Of a stretch of 64,000 nt of DNA, positions 43,051-51,187 are shown piece by piece (within the stretch, counting starts at the first letter, position 1; each line of letters opens with the position of its first letter). The notes under the pieces were generated by a model that made no database searches, had not been told where the DNA came from, and worked only from the letters and a program-made list of their open reading frames with translations. The translations under genes were made by a program, and so were the position numbers. This DNA is from Vibrio mexicanus. Its GTDB lineage: Bacteria; Pseudomonadota; Gammaproteobacteria; Enterobacterales; Vibrionaceae. The stretch covers positions 87,453 through 151,452 of the forward strand of contig NZ_JYJP01000001.1 of NCBI RefSeq assembly GCF_001012815.1. The letters are read 5' to 3'.

Positions 43051-44250
43051 TTAAGGTGTGTGAATACTGCCGTCTGGTAAGCGACTTTGCGTCCATTCGT
43101 GTGGGCGGTATTCGACAGGAAAATCTTGCGCTGCTTCGCAGTTCATCTCCACACCAATGCCTGGAATCTCTGATGCATAGAGGTAACCATTGATTGGCTC
43201 TGCTGCGTTCGGGAATACGCGCTGGGTATTGGCTTTGTACTCGACGTGCTCTTGTATTGCAGCGTTATGCAGGTGAACATTTAAGTGAGTATTTACTGCT
43301 GCGCCAATCGGTGTCATATCTGGTGGGCAGTGCCAAGCAATACGAACGCCAAAGCTCTCACAGAAGTGACCGAGTTTCAGTGCAGGTGTGATACCACCGA
43401 TTTGCGACACATGACAGCGGATGAAGTCGACACGGCGATTGATGATCAATGCTTTCCACTCTTCAGGGTTGTTAAACAGCTCACCCAAAGCCAGCGATAC
43501 ACTCGATTGGTTGCGAATATTATCCAGCCATTCTGTTTGACTTGGCGGCAAAATATCTTCAATAAAGAACGGGTTATACTGCTCGACTTGTTTCGCAAAT
43601 TGAATCGCTTGATTCGGGAACAAACGCTCATGCACATCGTGAAGAATATGGAATCGCTTACCATATTTCTCACGTAGGTTTTTGAACATTTCTACTGTGT
43701 TTTCAATATATTGGTCTTGATCGTAATAAGAGCCTTGCGTTGGGTTTTGCGCCGTCTGAATATTTTCTGGCACACCACCGTAGAAACCTAACTGACAACG
43801 AATATGTTGATAACCCTGATCTAGGTATTTTTCAACTTGCTCATATAAGCCTTCCATCGTATCGCTAGTGGCATGGGTATATACCTGAATAGCATCACGA
43901 GACTTACCACCAAATAATTGATGAAGCGGCATATTAGCTATTTTTGCTTTAATATCCCAAAGAGCCATATCAACGCCAGAAATAGCATTATTGATCACCG
44001 GACCATTGCGCCAATATGCATTGACCATCATCATTTTCCAGAGATCTTCAATATTATTTGCATCTTTGCCAATTAATAATGGCTTAAGATATTCATCAAC
44101 CATGGTTTTAACTGCCAATGGTCGCTGTTGGAATGTCGCACAACCGTAACCCGTTACACCAGATTCTGTTTCTACAATAACAGTAATCAGGTTATGTCGG
44201 TCCGGTTTGGTAATCACGCATTCAATATTTGATATGGTATTTTTGTTCAC
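43051..44250 (-). CDS. Mannonate-dehydratase-family enolase superfamily protein (ManD/RspA)
   Basis: The 399-residue protein belongs to the ManD group of the enolase superfamily. Metal ligands are visible in HDVHERLFP (Asp), [11 protein letters not shown] (Glu) and [13 protein letters not shown] (Glu), and the barrel base region carries [10 protein letters not shown] and the motif [16 protein letters not shown]. Characterised members remove water from D-mannonate or D-gluconate to give 2-keto-3-deoxy-D-gluconate, with some having very low activity. The Pro-rich CPPD near the active site differs from the HGPGD form of E. coli RspA-like proteins, so the true substrate is open. The start is GTG 44250. 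It is divergent from the PTS gene, and KDG kinase and KDPG aldolase nearby fit a KDG product. Confidence 0.88.
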   Translation of the reverse strand: MNKNTISNIECVITKPDRHNLITVIVETESGVTGYGCATFQQRPLAVKTMVDEYLKPLLIGKDANNIEDLWKMMMVNAYWRNGPVINNAISGVDMALWDIKAKIANMPLHQLFGGKSRDAIQVYTHATSDTMEGLYEQVEKYLDQGYQHIRCQLGFYGGVPENIQTAQNPTQGSYYDQDQYIENTVEMFKNLREKYGKRFHILHDVHERLFPNQAIQFAKQVEQYNPFFIEDILPPSQTEWLDNIRNQSSVSLALGELFNNPEEWKALIINRRVDFIRCHVSQIGGITPALKLGHFCESFGVRIAWHCPPDMTPIGAAVNTHLNVHLHNAAIQEHVEYKANTQRVFPNAAEPINGYLYASEIPGIGVEMNCEAAQDFPVEYRPHEWTQSRLPDGSIHTP

Positions 44251-44337
44251 TTCAAACTATCTCTAGCTAACAGGATTTATTTTATATAAGCGTGAAAAAA
44301 TCCAAATTACAAGCGGTAAATTATGCTTAAATTTAAC

Positions 44338-44378
44338 TGGTTCGTTCCTGTTTTGAATTCGGCAAGAAAAACGAACCA
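44338..44378. promoter_or_regulatory. Spaced inverted repeat in the manD-like/PTS divergent promoter region
   Basis: TGGTTCGTT at 44338-44346 and AACGAACCA at 44370-44378 are perfect 9-bp arms, 32 bp apart centre to centre (about three helical turns). They lie between the divergent dehydratase and PTS genes and may bind the local GntR protein or another regulator. A second near-palindrome lies at 44393-44412. Confidence 0.45.
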
Positions 44379-44392
44379 ATTGGCAAAAAAAG

Positions 44393-44412
44393 CCGAAAAA
44401 TTAATTTTTGGC
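44393..44412. promoter_or_regulatory. AT-rich near-palindrome in the same divergent region
   Basis: CCGAAAAATT and AATTTTTGG pair apart from a single bulged G. It lies about 100 bp before the PTS start and could hold a promoter or operator. Confidence 0.3.
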
Positions 44413-44512
44413 CGTTTTAATGTGAGTTTAGTCACTAATTTGTCGATTGGATAAATACCTCCAGTAGCTAAGATGGGCGCAGTGAATGAGCAAACAAAGC
44501 ACATAGGAAAGT

Positions 44513-45940
44513 ATGATGCAATTGACACAAACAATTGGAACTGGCGATGCTTCGCCGGATAAGGCAGACAGCTTTAGCATGAAACTACAAGAACTGGTGG
44601 CGGCACTTGGTGGCAACGAGAACATTGCTAACATCACCCACTGCATGACACGCCTACGATTCAAACTGGTGGATGAATCGAAAGCCAACAAAGAAAAACT
44701 TGAGGCAATTCAAGGTGTAAAAGGCGTGGTACTTGCAAAAGGTCAGACGCAGGTGATCATCGGTGTCGACGTTGAAAAATGGTACTTAGCCCTGTCTGGC
44801 GCTAGCGCTGCACCGGAAGACGCCGAAGTTGAGCAAGAAAAAGGAAAGCTATTCCAAAATGCAATGCGCGTGGTAGCCGGCATTTTTGGCCCTGTTGTTC
44901 CAGCCATTGCCGGCTCGGGCATGCTGATGGGTCTGCTATCAGGCTTGATTGCGACCAACGTGATCTCAGAAAGCTCAGATACTGTGTTTTTCTTCCGTTC
45001 GATTTCGCTCGCAGTGTTCTTCTTCCTACCAATGCTGGTCTCTTTCTCTGCGGCGAAAGTGTTTAAAGTCAATGAGTACATTGCTTTAGCAGTAGCAGCT
45101 GCAATGATGTCGCCAAAGCTATTGGAAAAAGCGACCATTCTTTCTGAAGCTGGCAGTACACCAGAACTGAGCGTATTTGGTGTGATTCCAGTTGAGCTGC
45201 TTAACTACGGTGGCGCGATCGTACCTGCGATTCTAGCGGTTTGGGTACTGTCCAAAATCACCCCTATGGTAGATAAGTTAGTTCCTGCTTCTGCCAAACC
45301 AGTATTCACGCCGCTACTTGCTTTCACTGTGACATCGACTGTTGTGCTCTCTGTTGTTGCCCCTGCAGGTATGTGGCTAAGTAATGGTGCAGGTTGGGTA
45401 GTGAGCTCACTATTAGAAGTCTCCCCAACGCTGACGGGCTTCGTGTTTGGTTTAACTCGTCCAATCACCATTGTGTTTGGTATTCACCACAGCATGACGC
45501 CAATCAGCTTGAACAACTTCGCGCTGTACGGAAAAGATTTACTCATGCCGATCATGTGTCTAGGTAACTTAGGTATTGCAGGCGCGACCATGGCGATTTG
45601 GTACAAGCAACGTAAATACGCGACTAAAGAGCAATCTTCAGTAACAGTAAGCTCAGGTGTTACAGCAATCCTTGGTATCACAGAGCCAGCATTGTTCGGC
45701 GTACTCACCAAGTACACCAAAGCTCTGTTTATGGCGAGCTTAGCGACGGGTATCGTTGGTGCCATTTCTGTGACGATCGATACACACCTAACAAGCTACA
45801 TCCTTTCTTCGGTATTCAGTCTGCCTGCTTACTTAGCAAGCGGCACTCAGAACTTCGTACAAGCGGTATTGGGTGTGATCGGTGTGTTCTCACTATCATT
45901 CGCAATGACCATGATGTTCGTACGCATCGATAACAAATAA
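44513..45940 (+). CDS. PTS transporter EIIBC, glucose/beta-glucoside superfamily
   Basis: The 475-residue protein has an N-terminal EIIB domain with the phosphocysteine motif NITHCMTRLRF (Cys44), and a C-terminal EIIC domain with about ten membrane segments and the substrate-site motif LGITEPALFGV. PTS enzymes phosphorylate the sugar while moving it in. There is no EIIA domain, so EIIA must come from elsewhere, for example the glucose EIIA. AGGAA stands before ATG 44513/44516. It lies between the divergent dehydratase and the KDG kinase. Pairing of a sugar PTS with a sugar-acid dehydratase is unusual. Confidence 0.9.
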   Translation: MMQLTQTIGTGDASPDKADSFSMKLQELVAALGGNENIANITHCMTRLRFKLVDESKANKEKLEAIQGVKGVVLAKGQTQVIIGVDVEKWYLALSGASAAPEDAEVEQEKGKLFQNAMRVVAGIFGPVVPAIAGSGMLMGLLSGLIATNVISESSDTVFFFRSISLAVFFFLPMLVSFSAAKVFKVNEYIALAVAAAMMSPKLLEKATILSEAGSTPELSVFGVIPVELLNYGGAIVPAILAVWVLSKITPMVDKLVPASAKPVFTPLLAFTVTSTVVLSVVAPAGMWLSNGAGWVVSSLLEVSPTLTGFVFGLTRPITIVFGIHHSMTPISLNNFALYGKDLLMPIMCLGNLGIAGATMAIWYKQRKYATKEQSSVTVSSGVTAILGITEPALFGVLTKYTKALFMASLATGIVGAISVTIDTHLTSYILSSVFSLPAYLASGTQNFVQAVLGVIGVFSLSFAMTMMFVRIDNK

Positions 45941-46014
45941 TCCTCTCTTCTCTCTATGCAGACCTGTCGTATCCATTTTCGGCAGGTCTCATAAGCACGC
46001 TAAAAAGAACTGTT

Positions 46015-46974
46015 ATGAAGACAATCGCAATACTTGGCGAATGCATGATCGAGTTGAACGGTAAGCCGTTTGGCGATATGCAGCAAACGTTTGGTGGCGA
46101 CACCCTTAACGCTGCAGTTTACTTCAGCCGTTGCAGCCAAGCCTTAGGTGCATCACAGCAGGTGCAATATGTGACTGCCATGGGGACAGACCCACTGAGT
46201 GACGGCATGGTGTCACGTTGGCAGCAAGAAGGGGTAGCGACCGATTTTGTATTAAGAGACAAAGCGCGTACACCGGGTTTGTATCTAATTCAGTTAGATG
46301 AACAAGGCGAGCGCACTTTCCTTTACTGGCGTAATCAATCGGCAGCGCGCTACATGATCCAACATCCTGGATTTGAGCGTGTGGCAGAGTCACTCAAGCA
46401 GGTTGATATGGTGTTTGTTAGCGGAATTAGCTTGGCGATTCTGCCAGAGCAAGACCGCGATAAGTTACTTGAACGTTTGAATCACTTGCGAACAACGGGT
46501 GTTGAGATCGCTTTTGACAGCAACTTCCGACCAGCACTTTGGCCACAAGACCAAATGAAAACCGTTCAAACATGCTATCAAGCCATGTACCAAACAACAG
46601 ATTTAGCTTTGGTCACTTTCGATGATGAACAGCTTATTTGGGGTGATGCAACGGCTTACGACACAATCACTCGCTTGCAAACGCAAGGAGTGAGCAATGT
46701 GGTGGTTAAGCTTGGTGCAGAAGGCTGTTTAGTGGCAGATGCAAACACATCGGAGCCGTATTCTGTGGCAACAACTCCCGTAGACGATGTCATCGATACC
46801 ACATCCGCTGGCGATTCCTTCAATGGTGGCTTCCTAGCAACTTACTTGTCGGGTGGCAATATTAGACAAGCGTGTGCTAATGGCAACACTCTCGCTGGAG
46901 CCGTTATCCAACATAAAGGCGCAATCATCCCAAAAGAAGCGACCGATGCGGCTGTTGCTCAGCTCAAGAAATAA
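46015..46974 (+). CDS. kdgK: 2-keto-3-deoxygluconate kinase (PfkB family)
   Basis: The 319-residue protein has the PfkB-type N-terminus ILGECMIELNGKPF and the catalytic motif DDVIDTTSAGDSFNGGFL with the catalytic Asp. It matches KdgK, which turns KDG and ATP into KDPG. It stands 74 bases after the PTS gene and 16 bases before eda on the same strand, forming part of a PTS-kdgK-eda operon. Confidence 0.93.
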   Translation: MKTIAILGECMIELNGKPFGDMQQTFGGDTLNAAVYFSRCSQALGASQQVQYVTAMGTDPLSDGMVSRWQQEGVATDFVLRDKARTPGLYLIQLDEQGERTFLYWRNQSAARYMIQHPGFERVAESLKQVDMVFVSGISLAILPEQDRDKLLERLNHLRTTGVEIAFDSNFRPALWPQDQMKTVQTCYQAMYQTTDLALVTFDDEQLIWGDATAYDTITRLQTQGVSNVVVKLGAEGCLVADANTSEPYSVATTPVDDVIDTTSAGDSFNGGFLATYLSGGNIRQACANGNTLAGAVIQHKGAIIPKEATDAAVAQLKK

Positions 46975-46990
46975 ATTTACAGGACACAAC

Positions 46991-47620
46991 ATGTCGAACT
47001 TAAAAGCTCAATTAAAAGCGTTAAAGGTGATCCCGGTGATCGCCATTGATCACGCAGAAGATATCATCCCACTGGGTAAAGTATTGGTAGAAAACGGACT
47101 GCCAGCTGCCGAAATCACATTCCGCTCAGATGCTGCCGTTGAGGCGATTCGTCTATTGCGCGAAGCCCAACCAGACATGCTAATTGGCGCAGGCACAGTA
47201 CTCAATCGTGAACAAGCTATCGCCGCGAAAGAAGCAGGGGCAACCTTTGTGGTATCTCCAGGCTTCAATCCAAATACCGTAAAGGCCTGCCAAGAGGTTG
47301 GCATTGATATTATACCGGGCGTGAATAACCCAAGTGCCGTCGAAGCAGCATTAGAGATGGGGCTGACGACTTTAAAATTTTTCCCGGCAGAAGCATCGGG
47401 AGGCGTCAACATGGTAAAAGCACTATTGGCACCTTATGGTGACGTTAACATAATGCCTACAGGTGGCATCAATCCTTCAAACATTAAAGACTACCTCGCT
47501 GTTCCACGGGTACTGGCATGTGGCGGTACTTGGATGGTCGACAAACAACTGATCGAAGCGGGTCGATGGGAAGAGCTGGCTCTACTGACTCGTGAAGCGG
47601 TCACCCTAGTTTCTAACTAA
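46991..47620 (+). CDS. eda: KDPG aldolase
   Basis: The 209-residue class I aldolase has the catalytic Glu41 in AAEITFRSDAAVEAI and the Schiff-base Lys129 in TTLKFFPAEASGG, with the phosphate-binding PTGGINPSN. It splits KDPG into pyruvate and glyceraldehyde-3-phosphate. ATG 46991 is preceded by AGGA; the longer frame starting inside kdgK is not real. This is the bifunctional Eda type seen in sugar-acid pathways and follows kdgK directly. Confidence 0.93.
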   Translation: MSNLKAQLKALKVIPVIAIDHAEDIIPLGKVLVENGLPAAEITFRSDAAVEAIRLLREAQPDMLIGAGTVLNREQAIAAKEAGATFVVSPGFNPNTVKACQEVGIDIIPGVNNPSAVEAALEMGLTTLKFFPAEASGGVNMVKALLAPYGDVNIMPTGGINPSNIKDYLAVPRVLACGGTWMVDKQLIEAGRWEELALLTREAVTLVSN

Positions 47621-47796
47621 TGACAATTAATCATGATTCTACATTCTGCCTAGCCCTGAATCTTTGGGCTAGCGCCGAAAACCAACTTCTGAAAACCAAT
47701 TTCTCTAAGCCTTTCTTTCTAAAAGAAGGGACGTGGTTTGCTGTCTCTGAAATCAGCACATTTATACAATAAAATCTAATACATATGGGGTTTACC

Positions 47797-48920
47797 ATGA
47801 ACAAAACACTGAAGCTATCTCTGAGCGCCCTCGGCGTACTCACGGCACTATCGGCAAATGCAGGCATCAGCATTGTTGATACCGAAGAAGGCAATTTTTC
47901 AGTCGCAGGTAACGTTGAATTAAACTTCAACTATCAAGATAGGGAGTCGAACGAATCCGGGGATCATGAGTTCAACCAAGATGGCCGCGTTTTGATTGAG
48001 TTTGCCGGTGAAAAGTACACCACTGGTGGACACTACGTGGGTGTGAAGGCTCAACCACTTTTCGAAAGCACAGGGGCAGTTAACCTTGACGATGCTTACT
48101 TCGAGTTCGGAAAACAAGACGCATGGGCAATCAAAGCAGGTCGTTTTGAAGCATACGATATGTTCCCAGTCGGACTGGATGTGTTCTTAGAGTACTCAGG
48201 TGATACCTCAAACGAGCTTTACACCGACGGTGCTGTATATACATACCAGATGAAAGAAGCTCGCGGGCGTGGTTCAGATGGTCAGCTTATGTATAGCCAA
48301 GCTTTCGGCAACCTATACCTAGAAGTGAGCAGCATGATTGGTGACCGCTCGGATCTATTCCATGAAGGTACCGATGGTGGCTCTTATCATGGTCAAACCA
48401 TTAGCAGCAGTAAAGACTCTTTCCTAATTCGCCCAGTAATCGCCTATCAAATGGGCGACTTTAGTGTTGCTGCATCGATGGAAACCAACTTAATCTCAGA
48501 CGCTATCGTGACCGATCAAGGTGTCGATATTTCCGACCGCACCGGTTATGGCCTAACAGGTAACTGGGCGAAAGGTGATTGGTCTCTAAATGCCAACGTT
48601 GCCTACATGGATGCGGTTGACGAGAACAACTTCTCGGCAGGTGCTAATGCACTATGGAAAGGATTGGGTGTGGGTTATGTTTACGCCAACAATGAATACG
48701 AGAACAAACAGATTTCTGGTTGGGCAGAAGGTGAAGTATCTTCATCAACTCTGTACGCGTCATATGAGTTCACCGATGTACTCGAAGTAGAAAACTTCTC
48801 TGTACTACTGGCTCCTACTACACCAGTATTTCTAATAACCTAGAAAATACGCTTTCATCAGAACACTTTGCTGAAGAAGATGATTTTGGTGCTCGTATTC
48901 GCCTATTCTACGAGTTCTAG
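47797..48920 (+). CDS. Outer-membrane glycoporin (RafY/BglH-like), one frameshift
   Basis: The protein has a signal peptide (MNKTLKLSLSALGVLTALSA) and a beta-barrel pattern. The segments FNQDGRVLIEFAGEKYTTGG, GRFEAYDMFPVGLDVFLEYS and MKEARGRGSDGQLMYSQ match the glycoporin RafY family. The first frame ends at 48843; one missing base near 48800-48804 restores TGSYYTSISNNLENTL and the final RIRLFYEF, giving about 374 residues with a C-terminal Phe for barrel assembly. GGGG lies eight bases before ATG 47797. It probably lets oligosaccharides or glycosides into the periplasm for the PTS upstream. Confidence 0.85.
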
Positions 48921-48946
48921 ACCATTGTCCTAAAAACAGTCCAATA

Positions 48947-48974
48947 AAGGGTGCCCGTTCGGCACCCTTTTTTA
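48947..48974 (+). terminator. Terminator of the sugar-acid cluster
   Basis: AAAGGGTGCC and GGCACCCTTT form a 10-bp stem followed by TTTT. It ends the PTS-kdgK-eda-porin operon. Confidence 0.87.
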
Positions 48975-48980
48975 GTTTAG

Positions 48981-49790
48981 CTACTTCTTAACGCTGTCGA
49001 GTCGACGGTCAAACACATCCAGTACTTCCTCTAGCGCCAAGGTTGCTTGGTTAAAGTATTCCGTTGGGCTAATTTTCGGGCAATCCACCAGCACCTGCTT
49101 ATCGATAGTCTCCAGTAAAGCCCCAATGGCAGCATAGCCACTATCATCTTGAATTGATCCAACCTGATTTCGAGCAGTGCGGCGAATCGCTTGCTGCAAG
49201 TACTTCAAGCGAATCCTGTCAACGCTGCAACAGTTTTGCGCTGCCGCGACACCCGTACCTATCGCTCTTGCCTGTCCAATGTCTTCCGCTGCCACTAATA
49301 TGTCTTTCCACAAATAACGGATAGAGCGATCTTGCTCGTCTTTCAGTTCATAGAGTTGGCAACTCTCTGCGCAGTCATCAATCACGTAAAGAATGTTCGC
49401 GATCACTTGGCTATGAGCACTAAGATTATTCATCGCCGAGCGCGATTTAAAATCGCGATAAACCTCAAGCCAATCTTGCTTAAGCGTTTGCCAGCTCTCC
49501 TGCTCTGTCAACCATGCAGCCTGATACTCAAGCGCCTCATAGCGGCGCTCTAGTTGTTTTTGTATCGGAGCAATTTTTTGAATCAGTGAAGCATCACCAC
49601 ACAAATAGCCATTCGTTAAGCCACGGTGTTGCTGGGTGAGCGTTAGCAGCACTCTAAAGTCTTTGAGCAGCGAGATACCCAATGATTGACTGGCAGCCTA
49701 ACGCCGTTTATGTCGAATAAAGCTCGACAATAATAGGGTCAGTAATAAAGCAAGTATGCCAAGTATTGAAGCCAATAGTGACGTTTCCAT
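48981..49790 (-). pseudogene. Membrane-anchored NIT (nitrate/nitrite-sensing-like) domain protein, interrupted by an in-frame amber codon
   Basis: An ATG at 49790 starts METSLLASILGILALLLTLL, a membrane anchor, then a basic patch ending KRR. At 49698-49700 a TAG stops the same frame. The frame then continues with a NIT-type helical domain (SLGISLLKDFRVLLTLTQQH then RGLTNGYLCGD) to the stop at 48981. The parts are in frame, so this is a nonsense change and not an indel. The whole product is 269 residues with the amber codon counted. The ATG overlaps the stop of an MCP remnant by one base (TAATG), so the two were co-translated. NIT domains are found in nitrate-sensing regulators and some chemoreceptors. 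Confidence 0.6.
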
Positions 49791-50205
49791 TATGCTGCAC
49801 TCCTTTTCGAACGAGTCAGGTTTTGCAAGTACATAGCCACACTTGCGTTTTGTTGGGCCATCAGCGTGTTGTGGCTAGCGGCGTCGGCCACTTGTTCAAT
49901 GCTTTCAGATATCTCTTTCGTCGCGATGGATTGCTGCTCTGACGCTGCAGCAATACCGCCAATCTGGCTGGTGACTTCATTTAAACGCTTCAACGACATG
50001 ATCCACCGATCGCAACGCGTCACCGACACTGGTCTGGCTAAGCTCACTTGAGCGCCCTACCCTTCTGACCTGCTCCACCACTTCCGACATGCTGGCCGTA
50101 ACTTCTTTCACTTGTGAGGTAATGGAAGAAGCGGAATCATGGCTCGACTGAGCAAGGGTTCGTACTTCTTCTGCAACCACATTAAAACCACGTCCGTACT
50201 CCCTT
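49790..50205 (-). pseudogene. Remnant of a methyl-accepting chemotaxis protein signalling domain
   Basis: The C-terminal part of an MCP is visible as YGRGFNVVAEEVRTLAQ followed by SSHDSASSITSQVKEVTASM, the conserved hairpin region of the cytoplasmic domain. The N-terminal sensor and the NLLALNAAIEAAR part are missing; likeness starts abruptly near 50205. A frame change near 49985 joins the second half (LKRLNEVTSQIGGIAAASEQ) ending at 49790. Upstream DNA to 50408 stays open but has no MCP likeness. The remnant cannot sense a ligand on its own. Confidence 0.75.
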
Positions 50206-50506
50206 ACTGCGCTTATTCTTTTTGTAATTGATGAGTTTGCAACATTCGAACCATTAATCAGAAAAGGGATAGGAAAAATCGGGAATACAGTTAAGTAATT
50301 GAATTTATTTACTATTTGAAGTCCATAAGCCTCATTTAAATAGTTAAATGGTTTCACTGACGAACAAATGACGAGCAAAGCGCACCAAGAGAGTGCATAA
50401 CAATCCAATTACTCACATTCCACTGTCATTTCGTCAGCCTGCCCCGCAAATAACTTTGTAATTTAGCAACGTTCATGACAAATTAATGAAAGTTTATAAC
50501 GAGATC
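50206..50506. other. Novel DNA at the MCP break and upstream
   Basis: This roughly 300-base stretch is AT-rich. It is open in the minus frame to 50408 but encodes no recognised domain, and holds no repeat or integron attC site that I can show. It may be the scar of a deletion or rearrangement that removed the front of the MCP gene. Confidence 0.4.
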
Positions 50507-50535
50507 TTGATCACATTAGACTCCTAAACTATACT
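50507..50535 (+). promoter_or_regulatory. Sigma-70-like promoter of the 66-residue gene
   Basis: TTGATC and TATACT are separated by 17 bases, close to the -35 and -10 consensus. The start codon follows 45 bases later. Confidence 0.6.
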
Positions 50536-50579
50536 AATACCATACAGAACTGAAAATTAGTTACATGAGGAGCCCAGAT

Positions 50580-50780
50580 ATGCTAACTGTAATTAAGAAC
50601 ATTTTTATTCCTAAGAAAGACTACGCGGGTCGCAACATCAATACCGTGATTGAAAGACTTGCTGCGCAAACAAAAACGAACGTACACGCATGGTCTTACT
50701 TGCCAGAACTGGCTGCCTATGAGAACACGTTGACAGGTATGCGTGTTTACCGCCACGAAACATCGTGCAAAGCGGCATAA
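50580..50780 (+). CDS. Small hypothetical protein, 66 residues
   Basis: The protein begins MLTVIKNIFIPKKDYAGRNI and has no known motif. GAGGAG ends eight bases before ATG 50580 and a near-consensus promoter and strong terminator flank it, so it forms a complete single-gene unit. Its basic N-terminus and lack of membrane helix suggest a small cytoplasmic protein. I cannot name a function. Confidence 0.7.
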   Translation: MLTVIKNIFIPKKDYAGRNINTVIERLAAQTKTNVHAWSYLPELAAYENTLTGMRVYRHETSCKAA

Positions 50781-50804
50781 TCTTCATAGTTCAAAGAGAT
50801 TTAA

Positions 50805-50845
50805 AAACGGCTTGCACTACTGCAAGCCGTTTTCTTTTAAGCGGT
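50805..50845 (+). repeat. 41-nt terminator repeat, copy 1
   Basis: This hairpin (stem ACGGCTTGCA / TGCAAGCCGT, then TTTTCTTTTAAGCGGT) is identical to copy 2 at 52707-52747 except for the 4-base loop (CTAC versus GTCA). It ends the 66-residue gene. Confidence 0.85.
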
Positions 50846-50911
50846 GACCTCACTCATCGTTATTATCGGCTCGCTATTTAGCGCATTGTCGAACGCTGAT
50901 GAGCAAGGTGA
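50844..50911 (+). pseudogene. Decayed 5-prime fragment of the PhnD-like gene
   Basis: These 68 bases align without gaps with 53496-53563, the signal-peptide region of the intact PhnD-like gene, with about twelve mismatches. The frame reads TSLIVIIGSLFSALSNADEQ, then a stop. It has no ATG of its own. It is the relic of a second copy. Confidence 0.65.
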
Positions 50912-51187
50912 TTGAACAAGGTGGCTAAACTTTTACAGTTCACTATTAAACAATAGGTTACAAATCTCACCTGAAATCTATTGAATACAACCTGACAGTT
51001 CTATACATTCATTTCACTAAAATTAATTAAATTATTTCAATAACTTATATTGAAACCTTCATTTATTCGCCGTGCCTTTGTAACCAAAGATTTGTACGTA
51101 GCTGCCACTAAGAACTCTTTACTTTTGCCATCAATAAGATGACGGACTGTTCCAATGATAGGACGTCGAACAATAAGGACTATTCAC

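Noticed and set aside
50380..50460. Integron attC (VCR-like) site, suggested by GCATAACAA
   Set aside because: The matching arm GTTAxxxC and the long imperfect palindrome of VCR elements are absent.
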